Shown here: positions 46,369-57,030 of the stretch, piece by piece | How positions within the stretch are numbered: the first letter of the stretch is position 1 | Layout: every line of letters starts with the position of its first letter | NCBI GenBank assembly: GCA_922989275.2 | Contig: OV277867.1 | Location: 41,344,070-41,408,069, forward strand | Length of the DNA: 64,000 nt | Direction: 5' to 3' | From: Gari tellinella | Taxonomy: Eukaryota; Mollusca; Bivalvia; Cardiida; Psammobiidae | The notes under the pieces: generated by a model | Seen by the model: only the letters and a program-made list of their open reading frames with translations | What the model was told of the DNA's origin: nothing | The model's database searches: none | Translations under genes and position numbers: made by a program

Positions 46369-46505
46369 ATTTACGTCGAATGTGCTGGCTTTGTTTTCTT
46401 TTAGAACCTGAACAGGTTTAAACTTCCCTCGACGGTTCATATCCAGTACGAAAACTTTTCCAAGTCGTTCCAAGTTCTGACTGAATGTTATGTAACCTGT
46501 TGATC
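46369..46505 (-). CDS. Exon 7: ANF-receptor domain, late strand segment
   Basis: 137 nt, phase 1 in, phase 0 out; acceptor atattttcag, donor gtgagt. It encodes STGYITFSQNLERLGKVFVL and then DMNRRGKFKPVQVLKENKAS. In receptor guanylyl cyclases this place reads F.G.TGY...D..G.R...F.L.DM, so the DM after the hydrophobic strand is conserved. It is the last part of the fold before the juxtamembrane region. Confidence 0.9.
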
Positions 46506-46551
46506 CTGAAAATATTTAGCAAGAATTACATACTGTATAGGTCGCAACAGT

Positions 46552-46791
46552 GGCCCGTTTCATAACACTTCGTACGACCAAACGGTCGTAAGTCAAATCT
46601 TTAAAATACATTTAATTTATTATTTCTCTATCTAATCCTGTCTTGTGACATCTCTTTGGAATCGTCTTTTCAAGACGATTCCAAAGAAATATCACAAATC
46701 AGGATTAGATTGAGAAATAGATAATAATTGAGACTTTAATAATCTGCCTTACGACAACATTTGTCGTACAAATATTTATGAAACAGGCCCC
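46552..46791. repeat. Family E MITE
   Basis: Complete copy with central hairpin tcttttcaagacgattccaa, 46 bp upstream of exon 7's acceptor. The flank beyond its right end (46792-46826) is an inverted match to the flank of the copy at 39279. Confidence 0.8.
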
Positions 46792-47154
46792 TGAATCGTA
46801 AATTCCGAAACTGTATGTCCAAGGAGTACATATACGTAATTTAGGTTGATAAAAAAACGATCAGGGTTTGGTAAAACCTTTGCAACCAAGCTCTATAACA
46901 TTAATATTATGCACAAAAATACGAATCCAGACCAAAGTCGTGCAGACCATGCTCTACACTACTTTCAATGACGTTGCATCAAACAATATGCAAGATAGGT
47001 TTAAATCAGTCTGAACACTGCAATAATATCAGCAGTGTTTTCTTAAGAACAGGGGCTCTTTTCAATTAAACTAATTTTACAATTTGAGTAATATAACATG
47101 GAAAATGGTACCTTCCGAGATAAATTCTTTAGAAGTAAATATGAACAATGGTAC

Positions 47155-47314
47155 CTTCGGAGTTGAAGTTCTTGGCAATGCGAGCCATTGTACGTCCGCT
47201 TCTTGGATCCATCCCTGTCTGGTTCAACACTTCCGTCAAAACGGACCACACTAGCAGGGAATCATAGAGAAACAAAGACGAAACACACGGCTTCACATCT
47301 GACAATGATTTTAC
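47155..47314 (-). CDS. Exon 6: ANF-receptor domain, helix with sequon
   Basis: 160 nt, phase 0 in, phase 1 out; acceptor tataatttcag, donor gtacca. It encodes VKSLSDVKPCVSSLFLYDSL, then LVWSVLTEVLNQTGMDPRSG and RTMARIAKNFNSEG. This matches the family segment 'HDG/YDAVLLYA.AL.ETL..GG.P.DG......N..F.G' closely. NQT is a possible N-glycosylation site. A second, nearly identical donor context lies 43 bases further on. Confidence 0.92.
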
Positions 47315-47575
47315 CTGAAATTATAGTAATTATTACATAACCACTAAATGATCAGACTAAATAGTATGAGCATTGTCATGAGAAAATGGCATAGATCTAC
47401 ATGTATTTTCATTGAACATCACGTACATTATCCAGGCCAACAAAGGTATCAGAGGCAGTGTGATCGGGGACTATCCTGGCTCCGAGGTTTTATAACCTCG
47501 GAGCCTGTTTGTAGCTAAAGAAGCATATTGAGCATTTTGTTACCTTACTCGTTTAAAACACAGAACTTGACCACA

Positions 47576-47727
47576 GTCCAATGTTATAAAGCATTTAAGT
47601 TGAGTCTGAACTGGTTCTCAATTATTTGATTGGTCAGATTTGAGCAAAAGCTTAAATCAGACCAATCAAATGTTTAAGAACGATTTCAGACTCAACTAAA
47701 ATGCTTTATAACCTTAGGACCAGACAT
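47576..47727. repeat. Family J element, intact (empty site)
   Basis: Arms ataaagcatttaagttgagt and complement, about 70 bp each. It contains the undisturbed tgtttaagaac sequence that in the copy at 61.97 kb is filled by family D. Confidence 0.7.
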
Positions 47728-47986
47728 CGAGAAAATATTGCTATGCGTGATCTATACTAATACTGGAAGAGTGCAGACATATGTCAGATATTGTAAGATA
47801 ACAGTGCAGATTCTGATTAGGCAGTTTTGGGGGAGCTATATGATCCTGTCATAATATACCCCACTATCAGGAAACGGATTAATGCATGACAAGAAAGGGG
47901 TATTTTTTACATAGGATGTGTCCTGCATCAGGCAATAACCTGTCTGAACAAACCTCTCCGACATTGATTGGTCGCAATATACAGGG

Positions 47987-48187
47987 TACAGTAAAACCTC
48001 TCTATTACGACCACTAATACGAAGGCTAACTGACTGTTATCTATAAATACAGGAGACAGCTTAAAGCAAGATGACAGTAGAAACAGAAGGCTACTGTGTT
48101 ATTGTCATCTTGCTTTAATCAGTCATCTGTCGTAACCACATAATAAAAACACAACTTAGTGGTCGTTATAGAAAAGTTTTACTCTAC
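47987..48187. repeat. Family H MITE
   Basis: Ends tacagtaaaacctctctatt / aaaagttttactcta, with an internal hairpin, gcttaaagcaagatgacagt. Pogo/Tigger-like ends with TA flanks. Confidence 0.75.
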
Positions 48188-48304
48188 AGTGTATTTCTAC
48201 AAATTAGAGCACAATAGATATGCATGCGACACAGTGATGTACAGTAAAATCTCCTGCTATAGCTTCTCAATAATATGATCGTTAAATACCGGTTATACTG
48301 TATC

Positions 48305-48500
48305 TTTACCCTTCGTCTGCCACAATGCCATCTGCTTCACATTTGTAGTGAACAGTGGTTTTCAAAAATTAACTTCTTCGTCATTTAATTTAGGAAACCC
48401 TATCAAGATGCTCAAACTGTTCGGATCCAGATCAGACGCCGCGTTTTGCGGCGTCTGATCTGGATTCATATTGTTTGCTTATGCATATACGGTCACGATA
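48305..48500. repeat. Family B MITE
   Basis: Left part tttacccttcgtctgcc. The hairpin at about 48414-48478 has core gccgcgttttgcggc. The right end is degraded. Confidence 0.65.
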
Positions 48501-49165
48501 AGCAGACGAAATATTAGTCTCTGTGTAACATCAATCATACATTTAAAATTCAGGCAAATATAATTTAGAAACAGCCCATTTGTTTGAATAAACACATAAT
48601 TTACAAAATGGTTTATTCATTTACCCTTTAGAGCGCTGAGTGCGACATAATGGAAATTTGCAAATAATTTGACAAATGCTCAGCTCAGACGCCGAGTAAC
48701 TCTGTATGTCTGATCAGAATCGTAACTGTTTGAAACCCGTTTTATGTATACTTTGATTAAAATGTCAATTATCTTGATTTGAAACATAAACGAAAACGAT
48801 ATTATACGACGTTGTAAAGCAGGCGACCTTAAAACAGCAAACGTGCTGCGCAATTGTAATAATAGCTTTAGAATGCATAAACAAGTCATGTTTTAAAATG
48901 CATCAACTAGTCATACAGAAAGTTCAGTAATTCATCAGGTATGTGTGAGAAGACTGTTATTGTCGTTAGGTACCAGAGGACGTCTATTTAAAATTCACGC
49001 TTTTATTATTAACTAATTTCTCATTTATGATATACAGCATTTAGTTTTAATTAGGCAAAATTTTGTTTTAATTCCAAAGCTGTAGGTTAACGTATTATTT
49101 GAACAAATTAAAATGTAAGTTTTAGTGTAAGTATCATGTTTTACGTGAAATAAAACACTAAAAGT

Positions 49166-49415
49166 TACAGTGGAGAATCTGTTATTCTTTCCCAATAAAC
49201 GCGTTTACGCTAAAACTATTATTTGCAGTGCAAACAGTTTGGAGCCAGATCAGACGCCGGGTAACCCGGCGTCTGATCAGGCTCCAAACTGTTTGCCACC
49301 AAGATAAACATGAATTATCAGAATTGTCCAAAAGTTGTACTTTTCTACGTTTTAGTGCTTTGCGTTTGCGTACGTTTGCGTTTAAACGGGAAAGAATAAC
49401 AGATTCTCCACTGTA
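49166..49415. repeat. Family A MITE, intact
   Basis: Perfect ends and hairpin; TA flanks. It lies in intron 5. Confidence 0.85.
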
Positions 49416-49592
49416 ACATCGTAATTAACCATTTAGTCACCATGATATCCTCTATATACATTACATACAGCCAAATTGTTCCATTTGTTTTAAATCTTTA
49501 AACACAATAGGCCTGTTTAAAAATACTCATTACATTTGCAAACAGCGTATACCCAGATCAGAGGGTTGTTTGCTAATTTAGTAATTATTTAA

Positions 49593-49837
49593 CCCTTTCC
49601 CTTATAGAAGCGACTTTTAGCGCATTCATTTTATTCATCCGCCAAAGAAAATAGTTCCATTTTATACTGTAATGAAAATGTACCATTAGAAATATTTTCT
49701 ATATCCTAGCAGATAGTAACTTAAAACAGGCTGAAAGTAAAGCAGAATGCGCCCTAGGGCGCATTTTGCTTTACTTCCAACCTGCTTTAAGTGATCACCT
49801 GTCTTTAATGTTATAAACATGTTTATTGGGTAAAGGG
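49593..49837. repeat. Family D MITE, TTAA flanks
   Basis: TTAA at 49589-49592 and 49838-49841. Ends ccctttcccttatagaagc / ttgggtaaaggg. Hairpin core gcgccctagggcgc. It lies in intron 5, 139 bp from exon 5. Confidence 0.85.
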
Positions 49838-49979
49838 TTAAGTACCCAGAATTCCAGGTAGACTGGTTCATGTTTATGAAACTCAAATGGTTCACAAGGA
49901 ACCTTTATTACCAATAAGAGTTATTTAGTGTTGAAAGAGGTAAATATTAAAATTAATTATAAGATGTTCCAGTATGTAC

Positions 49980-50111
49980 CTCTGGTAGTTCCCATCCTGG
50001 TTTGGTCATATTGACATCAGCAATGGCAAGTCTTGAAAACTGTCCGTACGTGCTTTTAGGGGTCACTCTAGTAAACCTTGGGTGAAGGTCATATGTTGGA
50101 TCCAGAATGAC
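49980..50111 (-). CDS. Exon 5: ANF-receptor domain, linker
   Basis: 132 nt, phase 0 on both sides; acceptor tttttcaag, donor gtacat. It encodes VILDPTYDLHPRFTRVTPKS, then TYGQFSRLAIADVNMTKPGW and ELPE. It corresponds to the variable segment after the 'SLL.ITL..P' strand in receptor guanylyl cyclases. NMT is a possible N-glycosylation site. Confidence 0.85.
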
Positions 50112-50521
50112 CTTGAAAAAAGCAATTGTTAGTTATGACATAACTGACATATTTCCAGTCACAGGTTAAGAAACATTGAGCAACACTTCTTACTGAAAGA
50201 TACTAAATGGCCGCATGTGGTATCTCAATAGTATAATCTATGGTCCTATTGATGTAATAGACCATTCTGTGAAATCTGACGTGTTGGTTCTAATTATATT
50301 TTCAAAGGTATCTTTTTGTTGATGTCCTGTGATCACATGGAATTATTACATTTGCTCAATTACGACTAACAACCTCCTGCTTATGTCTCAGTGTCAAAAC
50401 AAGGTATATTGAGTAAAAGTTGATATATACCTATTTAAAATGAAAACAACGACTTGAAATACTGTTAATAACAACATGGTAAAAGATGTTTTTAAATTGG
50501 TTTTATAGAAAACAAATGATC

Positions 50522-50600
50522 CGTGCCGGGAGTCAACCAGAACTATTGCATTTTCAATAGTGTATAATCAGTCAGAGACGCAGCGTGTACACTTTTAATG
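50522..50600 (-). repeat. Possible tRNA-like remnant
   Basis: A minus-strand B-box-like GGTTGACTCCCGG and a weak A-box-like stretch. Strongly degraded. Confidence 0.25.
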
Positions 50601-50663
50601 CTCTCATAATATATAGAAAGATGTTTAGTCTTTGAATTAGTTACATTGTGTTTTCCCCGAGTT

Positions 50664-51105
50664 CAAGGTTATAAAGAATTGAAGAGTCTGAGGTCGATCA
50701 ACCATTTGATTATTATGCATGTACAGTAAAACCTCTATATTACGGACACTTAAATATGTTAATTATAAGGTGTTCATGACACGTGACTGCTTAAAGCAAG
50801 GTGACATTAAAACAGAAAGCTCCTTTAGGAGCTTTCTGTTTTACTGTCACATTGCTGTAAGCTGTCACCTGTCTTTTATACAACCAATTAACCTTTGTTT
50901 TAGTGGCCTTATTAGAGAGGTTTTGCTGTGCTCAGCTTAAACTCTGCATAACCTTTGTATGGGCTTGCCCGCATAAAGAGACTGGGTGGAGTCAGAGATT
51001 GTTTTCAAGCATTTGATCAGTTTGGAACTGTTGCTAAAATCTGACCAATTAAATGTTTGAGAACGAACTCAGACTCAGCTCAAACTTTTTGTAATTGTCT
51101 AGACG
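50664..51105. repeat. Family J element interrupted by family H
   Basis: Left arm ttataaagaattgaagagtc and right arm gaacgaactcagactcagct enclose a family H insertion (50722-50930) and some extra sequence. Confidence 0.65.
50722..50930. repeat. Family H MITE nested in family J
   Basis: Ends tacagtaaaacctctatatt / gagaggttttgctgtg. Hairpin with core gctcctttaggagc. Confidence 0.75.
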
Positions 51106-51198
51106 TCGAGTCGGAGATAACTAATAGGCGCGGTCTACATTTTTCTACAATGCAATAATCTTCTTTTTGTGCGTTTAGCGCCTCAAATACTCCCGTAC

Positions 51199-51306
51199 AT
51201 GTATAAGACTTTCATAGGCCAATCTGGCAATCTCGTCCTTCGAATCCCCTCTTCGCCAGGCCTTATCTGATAAAACCTCTCTTCTCAGTTCACCCGCAGT
51301 ATAGAT
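51199..51306 (-). CDS. Exon 4: ANF-receptor domain, GDS segment
   Basis: 108 nt, phase 0 on both sides; acceptor tgtatctgtag, donor gtacgg (a weak donor, chosen because it alone keeps the frame into exon 5). It encodes IYTAGELRREVLSDKAWRRG, then DSKDEIARLAYESLIH. W.RGD..D..AR.A..SLI matches the segment W..GD..D..AR.AF.SLL of receptor guanylyl cyclases very closely. Confidence 0.9.
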
Positions 51307-52094
51307 CTACAGATACAAAAAACATAAAACGTATTACATGTGCTCCTAGGAAAATACAGTCAACGGTGTGCTACGTTGCTGTCTAAACTGTGATTTTGTA
51401 TCGTCTGCTTTAAATATTTTACCGCCATATAATCGTCTGCTTTAAAAGTGTTGTCTATATAATTGCTTCAAGCTCAGTTTCGAGGAAGTATTACTAAAGA
51501 AATATTAATCAATTTATGCCTGGATATTGGAAAAAACTCTTCCTGCATACTTCTCAGAATATTTCATTGTAGATATACGATGGTGAATTAAAGACACTGA
51601 AGTGCTTGTCCATACAGCAAAATGTTCATATGATATAACAAACAGCACATGCTCTCATCAGGGTCTACACTGTTTGCAGATGTCCACTTTAGTAGATACT
51701 AGGTTTAAATGAGTTAATACAGTTTCCTAACGATTACATTCTGATAAGACGCCGAGTTACTCTTTTGCATAGCCAAAATGGTTAAAAGAAGACATTGGAG
51801 TTCAAAAAGAAAACAAAATTGAATTGAGATCAGCTGCGAGTAGCTCGGTACATTGTCAGAATTGCAACCGTTTCGCGTTCATGTCGTTATTTCTTTAGTT
51901 GGAATATCAAACAATGAAACTAAAACATTAATATCAGGATAGAGGAAACGATTCTCATGGCTCTTTATCAGGATATGGAAGAATTCTACATGTATGAGGA
52001 AAAAGTTAAAATGCGTCAAAACATGCATCGATGGAGGAAATTTACATGCGAGCTTTCTGAATCAGTCTCGCTCGGTATTTAGCATACGTATTAA

Positions 52095-52333
52095 CCCTTT
52101 CGCGGCCAGGCTAAATAACATTAACATATGCAAACAGTTTGGATCAAGATCATACACCGCGTAACGCGGCGTTTGGTCATGATCCAAACTGTTTCACGCT
52201 CATATCAATGTTTCTTAAGTTAAAAACGCTTATAATTCCAATTTTATAAATAAAGCAGACGACAAATTTAAGCAAATTGCATTTTTTCACCGACTCTGCG
52301 GATGATTTTAACATAAAGATGACAGTGAAAGGG
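52095..52333. repeat. Family B MITE, TTAA flanks
   Basis: TTAA at 52091-52094 and 52334-52337. Ends ccctttcgcggccagg / gacagtgaaaggga. The hairpin at about 52130-52195 has core gcgtaacgc. Confidence 0.8.
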
Positions 52334-52709
52334 ATTAAATAGTATGTCAACAATGTTCCCCCCTTGTCATGCTGAAAATTTATATATGAAATATGCCTAT
52401 TGTGAACATATATCATCCGAAATATTACATTGGTCGATCAACAAGGAAAACATTTCCCTACAAGGAAACAATACATTCTCATGTTAGACAGATCCGCAAA
52501 ACAGTGCATATCCTAATCATAACTTCCGTCACAAGTTATCTGATCTGGGTATGCACTGTTTCGAAAAAGACTTTATATTCGCTAACAACAAGAATATGGT
52601 AAATGCTTTCCCTATAAATCATAATTCCAAATCAAACCTTGAAAAGATTTGTCAGCTTCAATTACGTTTGCTACATAGTGCTAGTGTGTGGGTGCTGATA
52701 ATGTAGAGG

Positions 52710-52959
52710 TACAGTGGAGAAAACGTTATTCTTTCCCGTTTAAACGCAAACGTACGCAAACGTAAAACACTAAAACGTAGAAAAGTACAACTCTTTGACA
52801 TTTCTCACTATTTGTTTTAATCTGAGTGGCAAACAGTTTGGAGCCTGATCAGACGCCGGGTTACCCGGCGTCTGATCTGGCTCCAAACTGTTTGCAATGG
52901 GGAAAATAGTTTTAGCGTAAACGCGTTTATTGGGAAAGAATAACGTTTTCTCCACTGTA
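52710..52959. repeat. Family A MITE, intact
   Basis: Perfect ends of the 'aaaacgttat' subtype and a perfect hairpin. It lies in intron 3. Confidence 0.85.
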
Positions 52960-53117
52960 AGAGACAATTTAGAAATTAGTCGAAGATAAGAATCCTATGT
53001 TTCATTTTCTTAATGTAAACCCCACTGCAAGATAGACGCTCGAAGGTCTCATTAAACAAATGGGAACGTAGGACGATAACATTTACAGTCGAACTCCCCT
53101 TTTACAGTAGAGAAGTA

Positions 53118-53313
53118 TACAGTCGAACTTCGATATCTCGAACTCGATTAACTCGAACTATCCGATAGTTCGACACTTGAACTGCATTATTGCATTCTCG
53201 GTAAGGTCGAACATATCCATATTTCAAAGTTAAACGTGGCTAAGCCACGTTTTAACTTTGAAGTACGGGTATGTTCGATTTAATCGAGTTCGAGATATTG
53301 AAGTTCGACTGTA
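53118..53313. repeat. Family F MITE
   Basis: Ends tacagtcgaacttcgatat / atattgaagttcgactgta. Hairpin acgtggctaagccacgt. It directly abuts a half family A remnant (53314-53380). Confidence 0.85.
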
Positions 53314-53388
53314 TTCTTAAACAACGCATTTATGCCGAAACAATTATTTCTATTGCAAACAATTTGGAGCCAAAGGCAGGTTATATTG

Positions 53389-53623
53389 TACAGTGGAGAA
53401 AACGTTATTCTTTCCCGTTTAAACGCAAACGTACGCAAACGCAAAACACTAAACCGTAGAAAAGTGCAACTTTTGGACAATTCTGATAATTCATGTTTAT
53501 CTTGATGGCAAACAGTTTGGAGCCTGATCAGACGCCTGATCCGGCTCCAAACTGTTTGCACTGCAAAAAATAGTTTTAGCGTAAACGCGTTTATTGGGAA
53601 AGAATAACGTTTTCTCCATTGTA
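53389..53623. repeat. Family A MITE with shortened hairpin
   Basis: Both ends are intact, but the hairpin core is deleted: the sequence goes from gatcagacgcc straight into tgatccggctcc, losing the centre of the palindrome. Confidence 0.8.
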
Positions 53624-53849
53624 ACATGTTCTCCTCTGTAACGAAGAGTCAATGAACTAATTGTCTACATAATTCCAAGCAGATGACTGAGTTATACATT
53701 GAACCTAGGTAGTAATGAGCATATGCGTGGTTTACAATCATTTTACATGCAAATACAGCGTTCCCTCCCTACAACGGCTTTCTGAACAACGATTCCATCC
53801 TTACAACGACCCGTTTCGCAGTTCCCCAAACAGGTATATCACGTTTGAT

Positions 53850-54168
53850 GATTTAACTGTTGCGATATTGTCTGCCTAAAATTGTCGTCTGCTGTTGTTT
53901 TTTTCTCAAAGTTACATATTAGTGAACATTTTGATAGAATAGATATAATGACGAGTGACAAACAGTTTGAATCCAGATCAGACGCCGCGTAATTATTGTT
54001 GTCTGCAAGGCACGTTTCAAGTTTAGATTTAAGGTTGTATGACTTAATAATTATCAATTAGAGTGTCAAACAGTTTTGGTCCTAATCAGACGCCGCGTTA
54101 CGCCGCGTCTGATCAGGCCCCAAACTGTTTTCAAACGCGTTTTAAAGCGTCATCGAGAGTGAAATGGT
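53850..54168. repeat. Chimera of two family B copies joined at the hairpin
   Basis: The first copy runs to the hairpin centre (cagacgccgcgtaatt, about 53992) and then continues as the subterminal 'ttgttgtctgcaaggcacg' block of a second copy, which has its own full hairpin (about 54068-54130) and a right end gagtgaaatggttaa. Confidence 0.65.
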
Positions 54169-54512
54169 TAACACGCCTGTATTGTAAAAAATGTGGTTAA
54201 CCAAATATCTATATATAGTACAGATTTCATAGTTTTATGACTAACAGTGGTCCTTTGATTTATAATGCAAACCGCCTTCTGTACTTAAATAGTAATTAAA
54301 AGGGAAAACTCGACAGGCAAACTTCGAAATCATGACAAGTAGCGGATGTATATCTTCTTCTCATTAATGCAATTTCCTACAAAATTACTAAATGAAAATA
54401 GTAAAAAAAAAGTGTGATTTCAACCACTCAAAAAATACTGTTTTTCCTTTTTACCCTTATTCGTATCACATATCGAACATACATGTATGAAATGAAATTG
54501 TCGACTGCCTTA

Positions 54513-54722
54513 TACAGTAAAACCTCGCTATTACGACCACTAAAACGAAGGCTAATTGAGTGTATAATAGACAGGTGACAGCTTAAAGCAAGGTTACAGT
54601 GAAACAGAAAGCTCCTATAGGAGCTTTCTGTTTCACTGTCACCTTGCTTTAAGCGGTCACCTATCGTAAACACCCTAATAATTAACATAATTTAGTGGTC
54701 GTAATAGCGAGGTTTTACTGTA
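54513..54722. repeat. Family H MITE, best copy
   Basis: Ends tacagtaaaacctcgctatt / aatagcgaggttttactgta are perfect. Central hairpin core agctcctataggagct. TA flanks. It lies in intron 3. Confidence 0.85.
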
Positions 54723-55211
54723 TATCTATTTAAGCTCAATTTTAGCCTTGCGAAATTTTGGCCAGAAATACATCGATGCGTGTGTCAAATAAATTTGATC
54801 CTGAACGAGTGACTCAATGTCTGATCGAGATCCAAACTATTTGCAAATGTAGGTCACATTCCTCTGTGTCCTCTAAGGGTTCAACTAGTTGTCTGTGTCA
54901 AGCGTGATGACAGTCAAACGTCAGAATAATCTACAAAAAGATTTGCTTCCGTCTTCAAATTTGCAGTCCAAAATTGCCTAAAGTTTACCCTTTCACTATG
55001 AATGACGCCAAAAGGCTCATTTGCAAACAGTTTTATCCTGATCAGACGCAGCGATCAGCATCCCAAGTGGTTGATACTCGTATCGATACATTAAATCATA
55101 CTACATTGAACTTTTCTTTGAACCAATCTTGCATACACAACAAAATTGAAGCAGAAAACAATGAAACGGTAAGTGATAAAACACTCACAGAAAACTTGGC
55201 AGTGAAAGTGT

Positions 55212-55430
55212 AACAGTGGAGAATATGTTATTCTTTCCCGTTTAAACGCAAACGTACGCAAACGCAAAACACTAAAACGTAGAAAAGAACAACTTTTGGA
55301 CAATTCTGATATCTTATGTTTATCTTGGTGGCAAACAGTTTGGAGCCTGATCAGACGCCGGGTTACCCGGCGTCTGATCTGGCTCCAACCTGTTTGTAAA
55401 AGAAAAAATAGTTTTCGCGTAAACGCGTTA
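55212..55430. repeat. Family A MITE, right end missing
   Basis: Intact left end and hairpin, breaking off after 'gttttcgcgtaaacgcgtta'. Confidence 0.8.
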
Positions 55431-55563
55431 AATATTGTCTGCAACAGTTCTCAAAGGTTAGGTTATTTATCTTTCTTTTTTTTACAAAATATTAACAAAC
55501 AGTCCCCAAATGTTTTGGATCCAGACAAGACACCGAGTGAATAAAATTCATATCTGGAAACTG

Positions 55564-55816
55564 CAGGGCTGCCATAAGTTGACATGAAAAATCCTAAGAT
55601 TTCCAAATTTGCATTTTTCAAGTGCGATTTTACGAATCGTACCTTTACCCCCATCGTCTGTTGCTAGCTTTTTTACACATGGCTGCTTAAAGCAGACTTG
55701 AAGTAAAGCAGAATGCGCCTTAAGACACATTCTGCTTTACTTTTAGCCTGCTATAAGCTACCATGTACAAGAAAAAAATTAAGATTAAGTAAAAGTCCGG
55801 AGAAATGGCAGCCCTG
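55564..55816. repeat. Family P MITE carrying a family D hairpin
   Basis: The ends cagggctgccataa / atggcagccctg are inverted. Immediately outside, both sides read aaactg, a likely target duplication. Inside (about 55682-55755) is gcttaaagcagacttgaagt ... gcgccttaagacac, the family D hairpin type. hAT-like ends are possible. Confidence 0.75.
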
Positions 55817-55883
55817 AAACTGAAACAAAATCTCTCGTAGCATGCAGAAAGAAAAAATATCATTAAATGGCCTAATGATTTAC

Positions 55884-55990
55884 CTTGTAGTCCAGCTGGA
55901 TAAAGACGTACTGGCCACTGGTCATTCCGGCCTTATTGGCGGCCAGCATGTAACGCCTTACAGAATTACCGGAACAGGCAAGAACGATTA
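55884..55990 (-). CDS. Exon 3: ANF-receptor domain, GVY/VRR segment
   Basis: 107 nt, phase 1 in, phase 0 out; acceptor ttttatttccag, donor gtaaat. It encodes IVLACSGNSVRRYMLAANKA, then GMTSGQYVFIQLDYK. It matches 'V.C.....VR..LLAA..LGMTNGDYVFIYIDL' of receptor guanylyl cyclases almost position by position. A family A copy begins 24 bp upstream of the acceptor. Confidence 0.93.
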
Positions 55991-56013
55991 CTGGAAATAA
56001 AACAAGAATAATA

Positions 56014-56221
56014 TACAGTGGAGAAAACGTTATTCTTTCCCAATAAACGCGTTTACGCTAAAACTATTTTTTGCAGTGCAAACAGTTTGGAGCGAGATCC
56101 AAACTGTTTGCTACCAAGATAAACATGAATTGTCTAAAATTTGCCCTTTTCTACGTTTTAGTGCTTTGCGTTTGCGTACGTTTGCGTTTAAAAGGGAAAG
56201 AATAACGTTTTCTCCACTGTA
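56014..56221. repeat. Family A MITE, hairpin core deleted, beside exon 3
   Basis: Both ends are intact (tacagtggagaaaacgttat and complement). The hairpin is reduced to tttggagcgagatccaaact. It lies 24 bp from the splice acceptor. Confidence 0.85.
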
Positions 56222-56310
56222 TAACACTTAATACAAAGTAATATATATTCCAGAAAACTCCTATAGGATTTTCTACAAGCGTTTGTTCTCTTTAGAGGTT
56301 TCCCTTGTAA

Positions 56311-56547
56311 CTCTTTCACTGCCAATGGCCCAAAAAGCTGACTTTGTAAAACAGTTTGGATTCTGACCAGACGCCACGAAACGCGGCATCTGATCAGGAT
56401 CCCAACTGTTTGACACTTGTATCGTCATATCTTCTGTCGAAAGAGCCCTAAAGCTGACTTTAAAAATATTGCACACGACACTTCTAATGCTGACGATATT
56501 TTGGTAGTAATAAGGCTATGCAAACGAAATTAATCGCAGGGAAAGAG
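56311..56547. repeat. Family B MITE
   Basis: Ends ctctttcactgccaatgg / tcgcagggaaagag, with GTAA/TTAA flanks. The hairpin at about 56350-56412 has core gccacgaaacgcggc with mismatches. Confidence 0.75.
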
Positions 56548-56703
56548 TTAAAGCTTTAAACTTGTTTAAATAGTTGTTTAACCAATGTATGCGTTTAAAC
56601 AGAAACGAGTGGTGTCGCCTTCTAACAATATAATAAATAACTATCATATAGCTAAATGCAAATATAATATTGTTATCAGGGAGCATCAGTATATTCGCAG
56701 ACT

Positions 56704-57030
56704 TACAGTGGAGATGCCGCTCTTCTTTTTCAATTAAACGAATAGAAACGCAATACATTCACAATGTAGTAAAATAAAAATGTTTAGGATTAGTTTAAAT
56801 CAGAAAACATTTTGGTGTCCGACGTAAGTGCAATAAACTGTATAAAATGTCAAAGTTTTGACAATATTAACGATTGCATGTAGTTTTTATATGAATTGAA
56901 AATGGTTTGGAGCCTGATCAGATGCCGCGTACCGGTGCCGGATGTGGCCCTCAAACTATTTTCAACAGATTTAACTTATTTAAAATAAACTCTTTTATTG
57001 GGACAGAATGACGTCTTCTCGTTTTGTGAA
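56704..57030. repeat. Family A-like remnant, diverged
   Basis: Left end ttacagtggagatgccgctc, hairpin remnant 'ggagcctgatcagatgccgc', and a degraded right end, gggacagaatgacgtcttct. Confidence 0.5.

Noticed and set aside
51178..51306. Exon 4 extended to a stop (HVREYLRR) as an alternative end
   Set aside because: Reading through the weak donor gives only six extra residues, whereas splicing at gtacgg continues the receptor domain in phase through eight more exons.
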